Source: Corbicula japonica | Lineage: Eukaryota; Mollusca; Bivalvia; Venerida; Cyrenidae | Direction: 5' to 3' | Length of the DNA stretch: 64,000 nucleotides | NCBI GenBank assembly: GCA_038501625.1 | Contig: JAZAYU010000012.1 | Span: 2,666,001 to 2,730,000 of the forward strand | Part shown: positions 11,290 to 23,469 of the stretch, one piece after another | Numbering within the stretch: the stretch's first letter is position 1 | Layout of the letters: each line of letters starts with the position of its first letter | Translations under genes and position numbers: made by a program | Notes under the pieces: model-generated | Told to the model about the DNA's origin: nothing | Database searches by the model: none | The model's input: the letters and a program-made list of their open reading frames with translations, nothing else

Positions 11290-11740
11290 TAAAATCAGTG
11301 GTAAACAGTAATTCGCGAAAATATTGTAGATGCGGATTTTTTATCGTGTTGAATCAATTGTAATGCTGTGGGCTGATGTAACAATGCGCAACAGGTCTGC
11401 AGCAGTTTAAATCCAAGGGAACTTAAATTCTAAAGAAGATCAACGACAAGGTCTTGTTCCGGTTGTCCTCCCACGTCTACACTCATAGGGGCATGCAGTT
11501 AATGTATGTTAGTGCACCGTGTTATCGATCGGCGAACACCAGACGTTTTCGTGGGATGAACACTGTCAGAATATATCCATGGTGCGCTAGAACTCTAGAT
11601 CTTAATCCAATTGAATCTGATCTTGGAAGAGGTGTCCGAAACAGGAGGGACAAACCATGCAATCTTCGCCACATTAGAAATGAGCTCAAGACTCCCCAAA
11701 CGAGTCATTCAGAACTTTATTAGCTCAATGAAATTAATGT
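11290..11740 (+). pseudogene. Tc1-like transposase, C-terminal remnant
   Basis: The frame at about 11546-11710 reads TRRFRGMNTVRIYPWCA, TLDLNPIE, then LGRGVRNRR and NLRHIRNEL. This is the end of the DDE catalytic domain, where intact proteins have SPDLNPIE followed by LWDELGRRVR. Upstream sequence holds stops and shifts. The transposase is dead; no clear terminal repeats are seen. Confidence 0.75.
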
Positions 11741-11759
11741 GACATGCAGTTATACGCGC

Positions 11760-13590
11760 TGATGGTGGTCATTATTTTTATTAACTAATGTGAATTTGTA
11801 TTCTATGGCTGCCAGTACTCTACATGATTGTGAGCAGTCAGTTGTCTGTCATTTTGAAAAAAAATGTTTTACTATTAAATCAGTTAGTATTCATTGCATG
11901 TTTTATGAAAAGTTTTAGAGCAATAGTTCAATTATCAAGCCAGCAATGTCCCAGTACGAAGGTGTATACTTAAAAAAATTGTTAAGTGTAGATTGTAGAT
12001 TATTTGAATTATCTTTTATCGATATTCTTTATATTCTCAATATTGACATACAATTAAACTTTTATCTGTTATAGAACTTCAAAAGATAAATTACTGCATA
12101 AAACTCAGCTGCAAAAACTGATCACCCCTTATGTATATTAATAAAACTGAAGCGTGCATACAAACTAACAATACATTAATTAATAATTGCGATTAAAATA
12201 TTATGTATTGGAGCATTGCTTTATATTAACTAAACTTCGTATAGTGCAATTTCTTTTTTTGATAATCGTATTATAGAAAACGTTCTGCCTTAAATATTGA
12301 TTGTACTTTACTTATGAATATCATATATAAAAACAGTTTCAATGCATCTGATAAAATATTTACAAAATTAAAGGTAGGTCACGAAGTGTAACAAATGTTA
12401 ATGAGAATAGAAACCATATATAGATAAATAGGGATGCAAATACAAAAAAAGCGCAAATAAGTCTTATTTTAATGTCTCAGTTTAATATGAAAAACGAACT
12501 CAAAACTGCCAAAAAAAATTTAAGTAGCGTTTAATTATCGTGAGTTAAATCTTCTTTAATTTCAATGTAATTCATAAAATCTCATATTAAAATGGTAAAT
12601 GGATGTACATAGTACTATTTTAGCATTGCAGACGTCAAACTTTCTGATTAAATGGCAGTTTTTGGATTTATTACACCTTGCATCCACCTTGATAACTACT
12701 GCCTAAAAGTCTGATGCAACAGTCTGTCTACAATCTTTAAAATAGTTAAACAAAATCTCTTCTAATGCTGATTATAAATAATGACACCAACACTAACCAC
12801 GTAATAAATGCACGTCTTGACGCCTTTTAAAGCCTACCTTATCTTATGTTGTGTATTTAGTAATTTGTATGGATTTTCTTTTGATACCTCTTTTCTTCTA
12901 TTTGTTCTGCTGTCGGGTCTTCCTGACTATCGTAAACATATGACTACTAGTTACCCAACTTTCACTACAATTTCTTTAAAAATTAACGCTTGATAAAAAG
13001 AATTTGTCCTCGGACACTTAACGTTCATCTAAACATCCTGCTTGCTCATCTGTGCAAGTTTGAAAGAAATTCGCGTGGTAGGAATAACAACATCAATGCA
13101 AACAGTCGTTTTAAAGTCTGTAAACACATAAGTTTTAAACAAACACCATGATAGTTTATGTAGCTTATTTTTACTGCCTTCGTACTTTTGCTGATAAGAC
13201 TCAAGATCTCATTAAGTTCATTGAATACCTACCGTGTGTGCTTGCCAATGCCATAATCTTTTAATTTTAATACGTTTATGTGCTTTTGCAGAAAACAGTG
13301 TTAAGTCGATGAAAAGTAAGAGACAATTCGAGCAATTGTACTTTATTTGTTTATTTGGGCAGGTTGAAGGTGGTACGTTCTTATAAGAGCCTGGTTTTAA
13401 AGGCATTTTGCTTTTTTGTTTAGTCACGTCGATTATATACATGTAAACTTCAGAAAAATATATTGGCAATCAAGATATGTTTGTTCATAAGACTCTCGAT
13501 GTTTATGCAATTTGTTGTTGACTATCCAGGCCAGTAAAGCTATCAATATCGTTCAGTAATCTAGAGTATATACCTCATGGTTTTTAGTGT
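11760..13590. other. no gene seen
   Basis: AT-rich intergenic sequence with a weak family B trace at 12610-12750. A 61-codon hydrophobic frame at 12808-12993 has no splice donor, domain or conserved context. Confidence 0.5.
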
Positions 13591-13599
13591 GTGATGTGT

Positions 13600-13975
13600 G
13601 CCTTTAATGTGCTCATTCTTAGCTCCCCTATCATGATTCTATTCTGTTGATTTCTAAGATTTGTTTTCTCGTTTAGCGCAAACCCATTCCATTATCGTAG
13701 GACCATAAACCGATGATCATGGAATGATTTTATTCTGAGCAAACCCTATTGAAGGTTGGTGGATGTTCACTGTCAAATGAAAAAATCGGTCGGAATGAAT
13801 AAAAATTGTATTGTTTAATTAATTCTGTATTTTATTGAGTTTATCTTAACCTGATTCTTTGCGGCGTGAAATTATGCATTTCCTTTACTGCACTTAAACA
13901 GGTTGATTAAAATTGAATGTGCAGTACTTTCAGTGTTTTTGTGTTCAAAAGTGGTAAACGTTCCCTTCATTTTTC
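13600..13975 (+). repeat. dispersed repeat family D
   Basis: Collinear with 1390-1770: TTCTCGTTTAGCGCAAACCC, GGACCATAAACCGATGATC, ATGGAATG, TTGAAGGTT, TTGAGTTTATCTTAACCTG, TTACTGCACTTAAACAGG, GTTCCCTT. Confidence 0.55.
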
Positions 13976-14864
13976 AAATAAATTAGTCACCTAATTGAAA
14001 AATATGCCCTCGTCAGGTTGACGGCATTACAATGCTTCATAAAGTTTGTCATGGACGTTGTTCATAAACAATTCTGTGGAAAAAACCCTTACAATTTGGA
14101 CAAAATATTTAAACACAATCAAATTGATAAACAATATATTATTGTCTCCGAAAAAGCTACCGCTAAACATGTCCATAAATGTCACCGAAAGAACATGCTA
14201 CCGTGACGTCACACAAATGTATCGTCGCGTTATGCCTCTTGTCATTACTTCTTGCTAACCATATTTCATCAAAGAAACCGCCGAATACATAGTTTCAGAA
14301 CTCAACGATAGGAATTCCCAAATGGCTAGCGACATAACGTTTACCCAATAAACACAAATTCAATGAATATTCAATGCGATGTTTTCCTTTAATCCTCTCG
14401 TTTATTGAATGACAATGTTTATATAAAACATTAACTTGCAAAATTGCGATTAGAGTGTAGACTTTTTGCTGTAACTAGGTCTCTAAAGACTTCAAAGAAA
14501 AGCGTAACATCTTAAAAATCAGGCTTTTTTGGAGAGATAACAGGAGACTCGAATAATCTAATTGAGTTTCAATGTCAAAATTCAGGGAAAAAGTCAGTTT
14601 AATAATGTTACACTAACACAATTCAGTTCATAAGAATAATGATTTATATTTACCAACAAAAATCTTTCGCGATATTCAAAAATGTGTATTCAGTTTTCAT
14701 TTTAAGATAATAAATTATTAAAAACCATTTGGCGACAGCGCCCAGCCATCTAAGATTAGACAATGCCCTGATTTAACAGTAAAACATCATGTCAATGCTC
14801 TCAATGCTATTTTAATACCATTGCATCATTAAACAATTATAAAAAAGTGACTGCGACATGAAGA

Positions 14865-14956
14865 AAACACTTTCGATGATAAAAAAGTAATGTATGCATA
14901 TCAGGAATCGCCACACTCACAAAACACAGCCTTCCCATGCAGTGAAAAAGAAGAGA

Positions 14957-14998
<42 letters not shown>

Positions 14999-15330
14999 AT
15001 GTTTGTAATAAGTATGTCAATTCAAATAAGACGCCACAAATAGGACAATAAGCGAAAAAGAGAACCTTTGGGGATACCGCCTTGGAACAGTCAGTGGCAA
15101 AACAAATTGCCCCTGGATTTTAAACCAGGTTCTAGGGTGCACCAACCTCACACTTTACCCAACAGATTCTCGTATCACAAAACAAGTACGAGTTGTCTTG
15201 GTGAAATAACTCCAACCCACCCAACGGCTCAAAACTGTTGCGTGCAAAAGCACACAAAATTATAAAACATAAGAAGCTTATAACATTGCAAAGCCAAGAA
15301 AGATAAGACATTTCACGGCATCTAAAAAAA
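14865..15330 (+). repeat. dispersed repeat family A
   Basis: Nearly complete copy: GCATATCAGGAATCGCCACA, ACAGCCTTCCC, a (GA)n tract, CCGCCTTGGAACAGTCAGTG, TTTTAAACCAGGTTCTAGGG, CTCACACTTTACCCAACAG, TTGTCTTGGTGAAATAACTC, AAAAGCACACAAA. The open frame at 15068-15265 is part of the repeat. Confidence 0.65.
14961..14998. repeat. (GA)n microsatellite
   Basis: About 19 GA units within a family A repeat copy, at the place where other copies carry a short GAGAGAG run. The microsatellite probably grew from that internal seed. Confidence 0.9.
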
Positions 15331-15624
15331 AATAACTGACAACATTCGATGTGGGCTTTATTGGAGAAAAAAAGAAATTGAGAAATTAAGAAAGTTAAAT
15401 TTTATGTTGAAAAACCTTATATCAATTATTGTATGGAGCATATGGTTATTATTAGCGTCCATATAGTACCATAAGAAATCCAAGACGTATATGAGAAAGT
15501 TATACTTCATCTTGAAAGGTGCAACATAAATGAATTTCCGTGCAAACATTACATGTATCATTCTTTGGACGCCTAACAAGCGACCATCCATTTTTGACAT
15601 AGAACTTAAATTAAATTAAATAAA

Positions 15625-16200
15625 GTGAAATATACATATCAGGAGTAACCAACTCCAGCAGATACATCCTCCCCACACTGTAGAGAGGAGAAGAGAGCAT
15701 GGTATTACAAAAATCAGTTACAAAAATGATTCCACAAACAAGTAACGAAAGTGAGAACCGAGGGGTTACCGCTTTGAAACGGTCAGTGACAAAACAATAT
15801 GCCAGTGTTTAAACCAAGTACTAGGGCGCACTAACCTCACACTTGCCCCACAGGTTCTCATATGAACACACAAGTACAAGTTGTCTTGGTAAAATAACTC
15901 CAACCCACACATCAGCTCAACACTCTAACGCATAAAACATAAGAAATTACGGCATTGCAAATCTAAATGGGGCGGGTACTCAATTTCCTTACCGAGACCA
16001 GAGTACCTGGAGTTAAATAAGCAAGAATACGATGACAGGGATAAAAGAAATATTTAGGACACTGTCAGGCTTTTGAGTTTACGCAGACACAACACAATTA
16101 AAACATCTGTAAAACAACCTCTAATAAAATTGATTGCTGCAAATCTAATGAACACGTTCTTTAGTTTATTGGCTTTAGCGAATATTCACACAACGAATGG
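15625..16200 (+). repeat. dispersed repeat family A, long copy
   Basis: Starts TATACATATCAGGAGTAACC, runs through GGGGTTACCGCTTTGAAACG, AAGTTGTCTTGGTAAAATAA, CGGGTACTCAATTTCC and TTACCGAGACCAGAG, and includes the 3' tail TTTACGCAGACACAACACAA and TTTAGTTTATTGGCTTTAG that also ends the 5048-5880 copy. Confidence 0.6.
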
Positions 16201-16284
16201 TGTTAGTAAACAAAAGATTGTTTGTTTGTTTATTATTTGTAAGTTATCATCTAATCAGGTTGTTTAACTTGAAGTTTTGAGTGG

Positions 16285-16590
16285 AGGACTATGCCGACAA
16301 AACTGAGAAAAAATAGGACTCCAGTTTTACATGACAGTGCTCTAGTCCACAATTTTTTAATAGAAATCCACGTTTTTAAGTCGAAAAAGTCAATGCATTT
16401 CGTCACCCTCCATACAGCTCAGACATCGCCCCGTACGATATTGTTCCTCTTTTTTGAAAATAAAATAACACCTACCTGGGAGGAGCATCAGCTCATGAAG
16501 TGAGGTGGGAGCTGCAGTGTACCAGTTTCTGATAAGTAACACAAAGAGGTGTATGAAAAGTGTTGTAAAAGTGTTCTAAATAAAGTGGTT
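16285..16590 (+). pseudogene. mariner-type transposase, C-terminal remnant
   Basis: Translated pieces in more than one frame match the end of a mariner transposase: HDSALVH (catalytic HDNARPH region), then HPPYSSDIAPYDIVLF (the D34D-type HPPYSPDLAPCDFFLF motif), then text compatible with EVRAAVYQFLISKTQRGV. At least one frameshift separates the pieces. No complete open frame. Confidence 0.65.
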
Positions 16591-16829
16591 TGTTGTGTTC
16601 TATGGATGTGGCTATTCCTATATGCACATTTCACGTTTTCTTGGCCAAAACTTTCTACCAGTTAACTCGTAATTACACCAACAATATGAAATAAATTCTA
16701 TCATATGATCAAATTTCTTCTTAAAGCCAACAAACTTCACACCAGCGATCTAAAATTATATCTGTTTTATATTCTTTAGTTCCATTTACTTGTCATAAAA
16801 TCAGACATTACAACTGATGTATTGGGAAA

Positions 16830-17070
16830 AATTATGCTGCTGCATCGACAAAGTTTTATATTGCAAACATTGTTATCTTATTGATACAACCTCTGAAGGA
16901 ATTCATATTTCAGAAATGCAGACGTGAAATGGAATTAAATTTTTTCTGTATTCGTTCCATATCGTATTAATATTGTTTAATATTTGTCTGAAAGTCAGAA
17001 GCTATTTCCATTAATTTTTACACTGACCTACTCTTTCTACTATATTCTTTCTTCTAAAATCACTACATGC
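16830..17070 (+). repeat. dispersed repeat family B
   Basis: TTGCAAACATTGTTATCTTA, GAATTCATATTTCAGAAATG, ATTCGTTCCATATCGTATTA and TTGTCTGAAAGTCAGAAGC; about 0.7 kb from the related copy at 17540-17830. Confidence 0.5.
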
Positions 17071-17539
17071 AAGGAAATTTATTTAAAGGATAAAATGCAG
17101 TTGAGTGTTATATACATGTATATGAAAAGATGAAAATGTAGATGGAAAATGTGAAATCAAAAAGCTGCATTTAAATTGAAGGCTGATAGTCGCTTTTTGT
17201 AAATATATAACCTTAAAAACATGTCGTTCCCTGAATTTGACTTAACGTTTAAGTACGAAGGTACAAACAGACCTTACTTTATAGTCATCAGAGATACGAT
17301 CCCTTGCTCCATTAGATATTGACTGGTGGTAATAAACTAACAAAGCTGTTTTACTTAAATTAGAAAGTATTTTAATTTTCATTTCATTATGATATTTTAT
17401 GTTAAAATGTTTTTAATATTCTTTATTTAGCTCAAAATACTAACAACTTCTAACAGCTATTTCATTATTTCAACATGACTGAACGGAATTCTGTTTCTTA
17501 ATCGTTTTTTCCATATCGTCCATTTTTTCCAATAAAATC

Positions 17540-17830
17540 TGACATTAACACTGATTTATTAGAAGCAAATTATACTATCCCATCTATCACACGACTTAAA
17601 TATTGCAAACACTGCAATCTTATTAATACACCGGCTAGAGAAATTCATATTTCTGAAATGCAGCCGTCACAATATCGAATGGAATTACTATTCTATTCTG
17701 GATTCGTTCCATATCGTATCACTGATGGTAAAGCGTTGTTTAAAACTCTGAAGTAATTTTGATGTTCGCTTTGACTTACTCTTTCTAGTGTATTATTTTT
17801 TTCCATCCTTACCAATGAAAGTGTGGTCTA
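17540..17830 (+). repeat. dispersed repeat family B
   Basis: TTGCAAACACTGCAATCTTA, AAATTCATATTTCTGAAATG, GATTCGTTCCATATCGTATC, TTGACTTACTCTTTCTAGTG. Same orientation as 16830-17070, so the pair could be an old segmental duplication. Confidence 0.5.
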
Positions 17831-18509
17831 AGGATTAATATATTCATCATATTGCGTGTTCAAGACAAGATTGAATTCTCTAAATAATTGCAATATTTAA
17901 AATACAGACAGATACCGACGTTTTGGGTTAGGTGAAGAAAACAATTGTTTTTAAATTAAATCATCTCTAGTGTGCTTATCAGAAGCTGGTTAACAATAAC
18001 AGACCGTATGATCCAGAAAACACTACGACGCCGTTAATCTACGTTCTTAACATTTGATTTTCTCGGTTAATTAAGGATTGAGATCAAATTTAAAATCATC
18101 ACATGCATTTTTATGACACAATATCAGGCAATTCTAATCAGGACGACCAATTAAAACATTGACTGTTTGTTGATGATCAGACAAACTTTAATGAAAATCC
18201 AACGTTAAAAAAGAAGTATTCTTTTTTCAACAAGATGACCTACTTTTAAATCCTAGATGGCCCATAATCAACAATAATCTTACAAATCATGACTAATATT
18301 ATATGTTATCAAGGACTTTCATGTAGTTTACAAGGACTTTCATGACTTCATTTGTATTTAAGATTAACACTTTTCAGACTCGTTTAAAATGTTATGAAAG
18401 CAAACAAATACAATCAATTTTGTGTTAATTCGAAAATTTGGCTTTGATATTTGCTAACAAGAATCACGCAAATCTGGCGAAAAGTATAATCCCTGTTTTA
18501 TAATCAAAT

Positions 18510-18740
18510 ATGTACGATGAAGTTGAAGTTGGTCAAAACTGTACTGTTCGTGATTGTAAATATTGAGTTGCGCTCAACCTGGGGCTAGGCGGCGTGGGGA
18601 GTAATATGTATTTCCATTACTGTCCATGAACGGGCTCAATAAAACCGAACCTGCAATATTTTCATATTTTTTCGTGTTCGACGGCTTTCAAATTTGGTTC
18701 GCTCCCAGCTAGAGGCACTATCATTTTTCATCTATCTAAA
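18510..18740 (+). repeat. family D copy joined to a SINE fragment
   Basis: Family D text (TTGAGTTGCGCTCAACCTGG, GGCTAGGCGGCGTGGGGAGT, TGCAATATTTTCATA) runs to about 18690 and passes directly into the SINE box-B segment TTCGCTCCCAGCTAGAGGC. Confidence 0.55.
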
Positions 18741-18984
18741 CGAATCAGGAGCGGCAGATGGAAGAAAAATATAAATGAATCAAGTGCCTCAGGTTGCAGA
18801 GAACTCTTGGTTTGTCACATGCTGCAGGTGAAAGAAAAAATGAATAAATCATGTGCGTAAGTGATTGAGCATACTAGTTTATAAACGTTGGCCAGGTAAT
18901 AAAAGCTAATTCAACACGATTTATATTTTGTGAATTTAAAGTTGTAGTGCTTTTTAAATTGTTTTGAGCATGGAATGCTTTATT

Positions 18985-19220
18985 AGTGAACTACGTGCCA
19001 CACTAATAATGTCACTTGCGCAATGTGAAGAACTTTTGAATATAAATTTCGTCTTTGTTATCCTCGAGACAGGCTTACAGATAAATCAATGTTCCACTGG
19101 AATTCTTATAATGACCAATACAAACAAAACACGATCCGTCTATTTTATAAATAATCACTTCATCTCAAAGATATTAAATGGGCAGTCGTCTAGAAAGGAA
19201 ATTCCGAAGGACGTCAGGGT
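18985..19220 (+). repeat. dispersed repeat family C
   Basis: TCCTCGAGACAGG, GGAATTCTTATAATGACCAA, CGATCCGTCTATTTTATAAA and AAAGGAAATTCCGA are shared with 22970-23180. The 102-codon frame at 18964-19272 runs through this repeat and is not supported as a gene. Confidence 0.45.
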
Positions 19221-19229
19221 CAATTCTTC

Positions 19230-21050
19230 GATCGTATTAAATCCTTCAAAGTACGAAACATACGCATCATAACAGTATTATTACAAGTTACAGTTCTCAA
19301 ATACTGATGAAACGTACTTATTATAATCGTCTTTGAGCTAAAACAGGGGGACAATCATTAATGCTATTATTTGTTGTAAAGCTAAATTTGTGGTTCACAA
19401 TATATGGTGGTAAACTTTTCTTATAATCAAGTGTTTAGTATTTTGAGTACTATTTAACATTATCTATCCTAACAGGACACTTTAAATTTATAAACATTGC
19501 AAAAAGAGTTTGAATACTATTTCCATCCTAGTAAAAACACTTTCTAAAATAATTGTTCGCAACTGTACCGAGTACATGTATTCATCCTTTTATAAAGTTC
19601 TTTCATACTTAGGAATATAAAATTTTCAACGTTTGCAATACCATCAAATATTAAAAAATGACAACAAAATTCAAATAAGATGCATGTTCAGTTCTTAGTT
19701 CCTAGATCAAATGGCTATAATATTATAGAAAATTTGCGCTTTGAATGTGTTTTGATTGAAAATGGTTTTGCCTCTAAATTTTCTTTTAAAAAATATATAA
19801 ATAATTAAAACATCTTGTTAAAAACAGACACAACCTATAGTTAAAGAAAATGATACCATGTGGAATTACCGCCTTGGAACGTAATGGAATATCTTCGTCT
19901 TCTAACAAATCATGTTCTATGGATCCATTGATCTCACACATTCCCTACGACATTGTCTTACAAGCAACCGCAAAAGTAACCATTAAACCAAACAAGAACG
20001 GCGACAGCACATTACCAACCTTGCAAGAGCCTGACACATAACATACATGTACAATCCATATCGCCCAAAACGGATAGTTCAAGTATGCCTACATACTGCC
20101 TCCCACAATGATTGACATGCTGTATAGATTGAAATTAGTATATTACCCTCATGAGAAGTAATTGAAACTGATAACTATACTAGTCTTATTACGTGAAAAA
20201 CGGGGCGACTTTTTACAGCCGGCACAAATTAAAAAAAAACAATAATTTTCAAACAAACTGTAATGCATACTTTGTACAGTGTTTTACCCTTTTCAAGTAT
20301 TTTTTAAAAGTTAAATTAACAAATGTGGCATGAGATTTTGGTAAACGAATTTGTACTATCGCTTGCTTTATAGATATTTTATGCTTTGTATTCAATTCCT
20401 AATGATCTTGTCATCAAAGTATTAGTGTATATTAAGCTAGTAATTGGGTAATGTTATAAATAAGTTCACATTGTTTTCTAAACAATCAAATTACTGAAAC
20501 TAAATTTCCTCAAACTTGCTATATACACCGACGGTTTGTTACAATTTCAGACAAAACATTTTTTACTATGAGCAATTTATTCCGAGCAGGCTATTGATTT
20601 TACCGAACTGCCTGCTAGTTAAATTACAAAATGTCTACGAAGTCTGTCAAAATTAAAAAAAAAAAACGCCTACGGGTTACCATATTTGAAATCTTTAAAC
20701 AAGAAATATCTTTAATAAAGATAAACGGCGTTGATGGAAAAGATTTATACATGTATATAAGCAAGAAAGAAATACAGAGAGGCAAAGCAGACACAGTTTA
20801 GTTATTTTATTTTATTTGTTATAGCTGTTGACGAACCCTCCCTGCCTTCTTAGTATGACTTAAGAGATTGAGCGACCGAATCATGACAACTCATAAATTT
20901 ATTGAAAGTGTCTTTCAAAAAAAATGTTGAAGCTGTTGCTACAATTTCATACAGTGATAACAAGTCGATTAAAGAAGCAAAATATTCAGTTTCAATAAAA
21001 TACCTCATGTAGAGTGAGAATTCAAGATGAATAAATGTCCTTGAAATTTA
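19230..21050. other. no gene seen; two repeat stubs
   Basis: A family A stub (AATTACCGCCTTGGAACG near 19863) and a SINE tail stub (GACTTTTTACAGCCGGCACA near 20205) are recognisable. The rest is AT-rich with no supported gene. Confidence 0.5.
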
Positions 21051-21059
21051 ATAAATATA

Positions 21060-21617
21060 CTCAGCAAAAATAAAAAGTACCCACTTTTCTACCTGTGATT
21101 TTGTAAAACTAGAAAAATAAAATAGAAAATATCTTCATTGAACAGATCTGCATTTCTGTAATCATTACAAAGAAATAAAATGTTCTTGAAAATCTGCAGT
21201 CACGGCTAAGTTATCTTTCCCTTTGCTATTATTGGGGTTTTAGGAAGAAGTACGTGATTCTAAACAATATTCACATTTGTTGGAATTAAATCAATTTTTC
21301 CAGTTCTTGATGTCAATAAAATCACAAAAAATCATTAATAAAACAACTCGTCCTCTATAAAAAAAACGCTAGAAATCCAAAACATTTCCTATTACCTCCC
21401 TTTAAATTGAATATATAGGGGGTTTTAATCCATCATTAATTGTTATCTGATGGGCATTTGCTCAGGTTTAGGTGTGGAAGATTATGTTCACGAACAATTA
21501 AACTTAAAAACAACTGAGTTTAATTAATAAAACACCTTTTGAAGTGTTCGTAATTAAATGAAAATATGTGAATGAGAATATAAGCATAAAAAGTGGGTAC
21601 TTTCTATTTTTGCTGAG
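21060..21617. mobile_element. MITE with TA target sites
   Basis: Left end CTCAGCAAAAATAAAAAGTA and right end (complement) CTCAGCAAAAATAGAAAGTA continue inward as CCCACTTTT, giving inverted repeats of about 29 bp. TA dinucleotides flank both ends (21058-59, 21618-19). 558 bp without a transposase frame. A second copy ends at 43713 and shares the interior. Confidence 0.8.
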
Positions 21618-21689
21618 TATATAAATAATAACAGCCTGTTACAAGAGCGAAATCTACCAACTTTTACGTATATTAAGTTTAAAAAAGTG

Positions 21690-21760
21690 TCCGTCCTGAG
21701 TTTGAACCCGGGGCCTCCGCTTGAGAGGCGAGAGTGTTAGCCACTACACTACAATGAACA
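21690..21760 (-). repeat. degenerate tRNA-like sequence
   Basis: On the minus strand: TAGTGTAGTGGCTAACACTC (box A), an anticodon-loop-like CTCTCAA with CTC (Glu-type), and GGGTTCAAACTC (box B). The T-stem and acceptor stem do not pair properly, so this is a tRNA pseudogene or SINE head rather than a working tRNA. Confidence 0.45.
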
Positions 21761-22364
21761 TGTCTTACGAACTTGAAATTAACAATCAGTATCAACGGAA
21801 CTAGAAAGGAACCAGTAAGAACTAGGAATATCTACACTTCTCTTTCGTTTTACACTGTGTATTGTATGCAAGTGACACCCAAGAATATTCCATATAATAT
21901 TGTATTCAAGCCATCAATATTGACTTAACTGGTTACTTAAATCGTAAATATGTTTTTCCTCCAATACAACACCCACTAACAACCAATCTAATTAATCTAT
22001 TTGATTTTTCCGCTGCATAATAATAAAATCCCACTAGATACCTCTCCAGCCTGCTAGATGCCTCTCAGGTGTAAATAGCTACCAATCGAAATAGTTTATT
22101 TCATTTTCCCTCTGCATAATAAGAGAATATGAGTATTATTTACAACATTTCATTGGTCGAAAAACTAGGTCAAAAGTGAGCTTAGACAGCTAACGCCGAA
22201 AAATGAAATATCTGGTCTTTCTGCACGTATGCTTAAGACTTTACTGACTGTGTGAACTTAATTTGTATGGTTCACCAATGACTGCAGTCGTCCTGTACTT
22301 GAACAGTACAGATTTACTAAGTTATTTGTAACAGAACTAAGTAGAAAGTAAGAAACAAAGGTTT

Positions 22365-22570
22365 TTAATGATAGTGTCTCTAGCTGGGAGCGAACCCGCA
22401 CCGTCACGGCGACAGCGCCTAGCCCTGCAATCCCTGCGACGCAACCAACTGAGCTAAAACAGACAATCCCAAAATAGGTTGATCGGATAGCCCTGACATC
22501 CGTTAACATCACTGCATGACATCGTAGGATTATTTTACTGATAACAATACTGACTAAATTATGTTTTAAG
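22365..22570 (-). mobile_element. tRNA-derived SINE, best preserved promoter
   Basis: On the minus strand, box A TAGCTCAGTTGGTTGCGTCG and box B GGTTCGCTCCCAGC lie about 50 bases apart, as in tRNA-derived SINEs. The tail motif ACTGCATGACATCG matches the copies at the window start and at 60.1-60.6 kb. The 120-codon minus-strand frame at 22258-22620 is only an open reading through this SINE. Confidence 0.7.
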
Positions 22571-22969
22571 CGACCTACAATATTAAAGATATGTGAATGA
22601 AACGTTCGTAGTTCTGACAACGCATTTAGAAAATGTCAAAAAAAAATCATATATATAAACTTAGTACTGATGTTTTAAATTAAATATGAAATATAATAAA
22701 TAAAAACAAATTCATTAAAATATAAGGAGTATAAGAAGACGCCAACATACACACTGGGTGGGGTAATATTCACATAAACGACCGCATCATTAAAAACACT
22801 ATTCGGAATAGTTTGTTGTTACATGTAATTTGAAATTTAAGAAATGCCGTTCGATGACACCAAACCCTAAACCTCCAGAAAAATAACTTTCAGCAAGACA
22901 TACAGCAATATATTGCATATTCTATCAAGTTTTCTTTTATATTCCCGTTTGCAAAAATCTCGCATCATC

Positions 22970-23180
22970 ATCGAGACAGGAATAAAGATAATAAATGTAA
23001 CGGTCAGACTTCAGTTCCCTACAGACGTCTCTGGATTCTAATAATGACCCTTGCAAAGAACGCAAACCCGTCTATTTTAAAATAATTACAATATCCCTGA
23101 CATCCTTAATTGACACTTGTCTGGTTCAAATATTTTTAAAAGGAAATTCCGAGAAACGTAAGAGGTATAATAATACGGTG
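22970..23180 (+). repeat. dispersed repeat family C
   Basis: CATCGAGACAGGAATAAAGA, TGGATTCTAATAATGACCCT, CCCGTCTATTTTAAAATAAT, AAAGGAAATTCCGAG; collinear with 4510-4730 and 18985-19220. Confidence 0.45.
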
Positions 23181-23264
23181 AATACATCAAAATAAAGGGC
23201 ATAACAATACTTTAGCACACACGTTTCTACATTTAAATCTTGACTGTCCACATAGCAATGTCCT

Positions 23265-23460
23265 GTTATATGTTCCTGGTTCATAAAAACTGATATAAAT
23301 AACGCTTAAGGGCAATTCATGTTTTTGCTTTTTACCTTCCTTAGCTCTAGAAACACAGATGGTTCAAAGGAGATAAAGATGTGAATAGAAATAAAGTAAT
23401 GACATGTGAAAAATATATTAAAAAAGGTTAAAAACATTTAGCTGGATGCCAGGTTTATGA
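23265..23460 (+). repeat. dispersed repeat family E
   Basis: GTTATATGTTCC, TTTTACCTTCCTTAGCTC, AGAACACAGATGGTTC-like text and the following purine-rich stretch match 24725-24960 in the same order. Confidence 0.4.
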
Positions 23461-23469
23461 AAATTAATA

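Noticed and set aside
12808..12993. Hydrophobic N-terminal frame like a signal peptide
   Set aside because: T-rich DNA gives such frames by chance; no donor or partner exon found.
15068..15265. Open frame, similar to one at 59257-59466
   Set aside because: Both are the same stretch of the family A repeat; similarity comes from the repeat, not from a protein.
18964..19272. 102-codon frame
   Set aside because: Overlaps dispersed repeat family C, with copies at 4.5 and 23.0 kb that do not keep the frame.
22258..22620. 120-codon minus-strand frame
   Set aside because: It runs through a SINE whose box A and box B explain the sequence.
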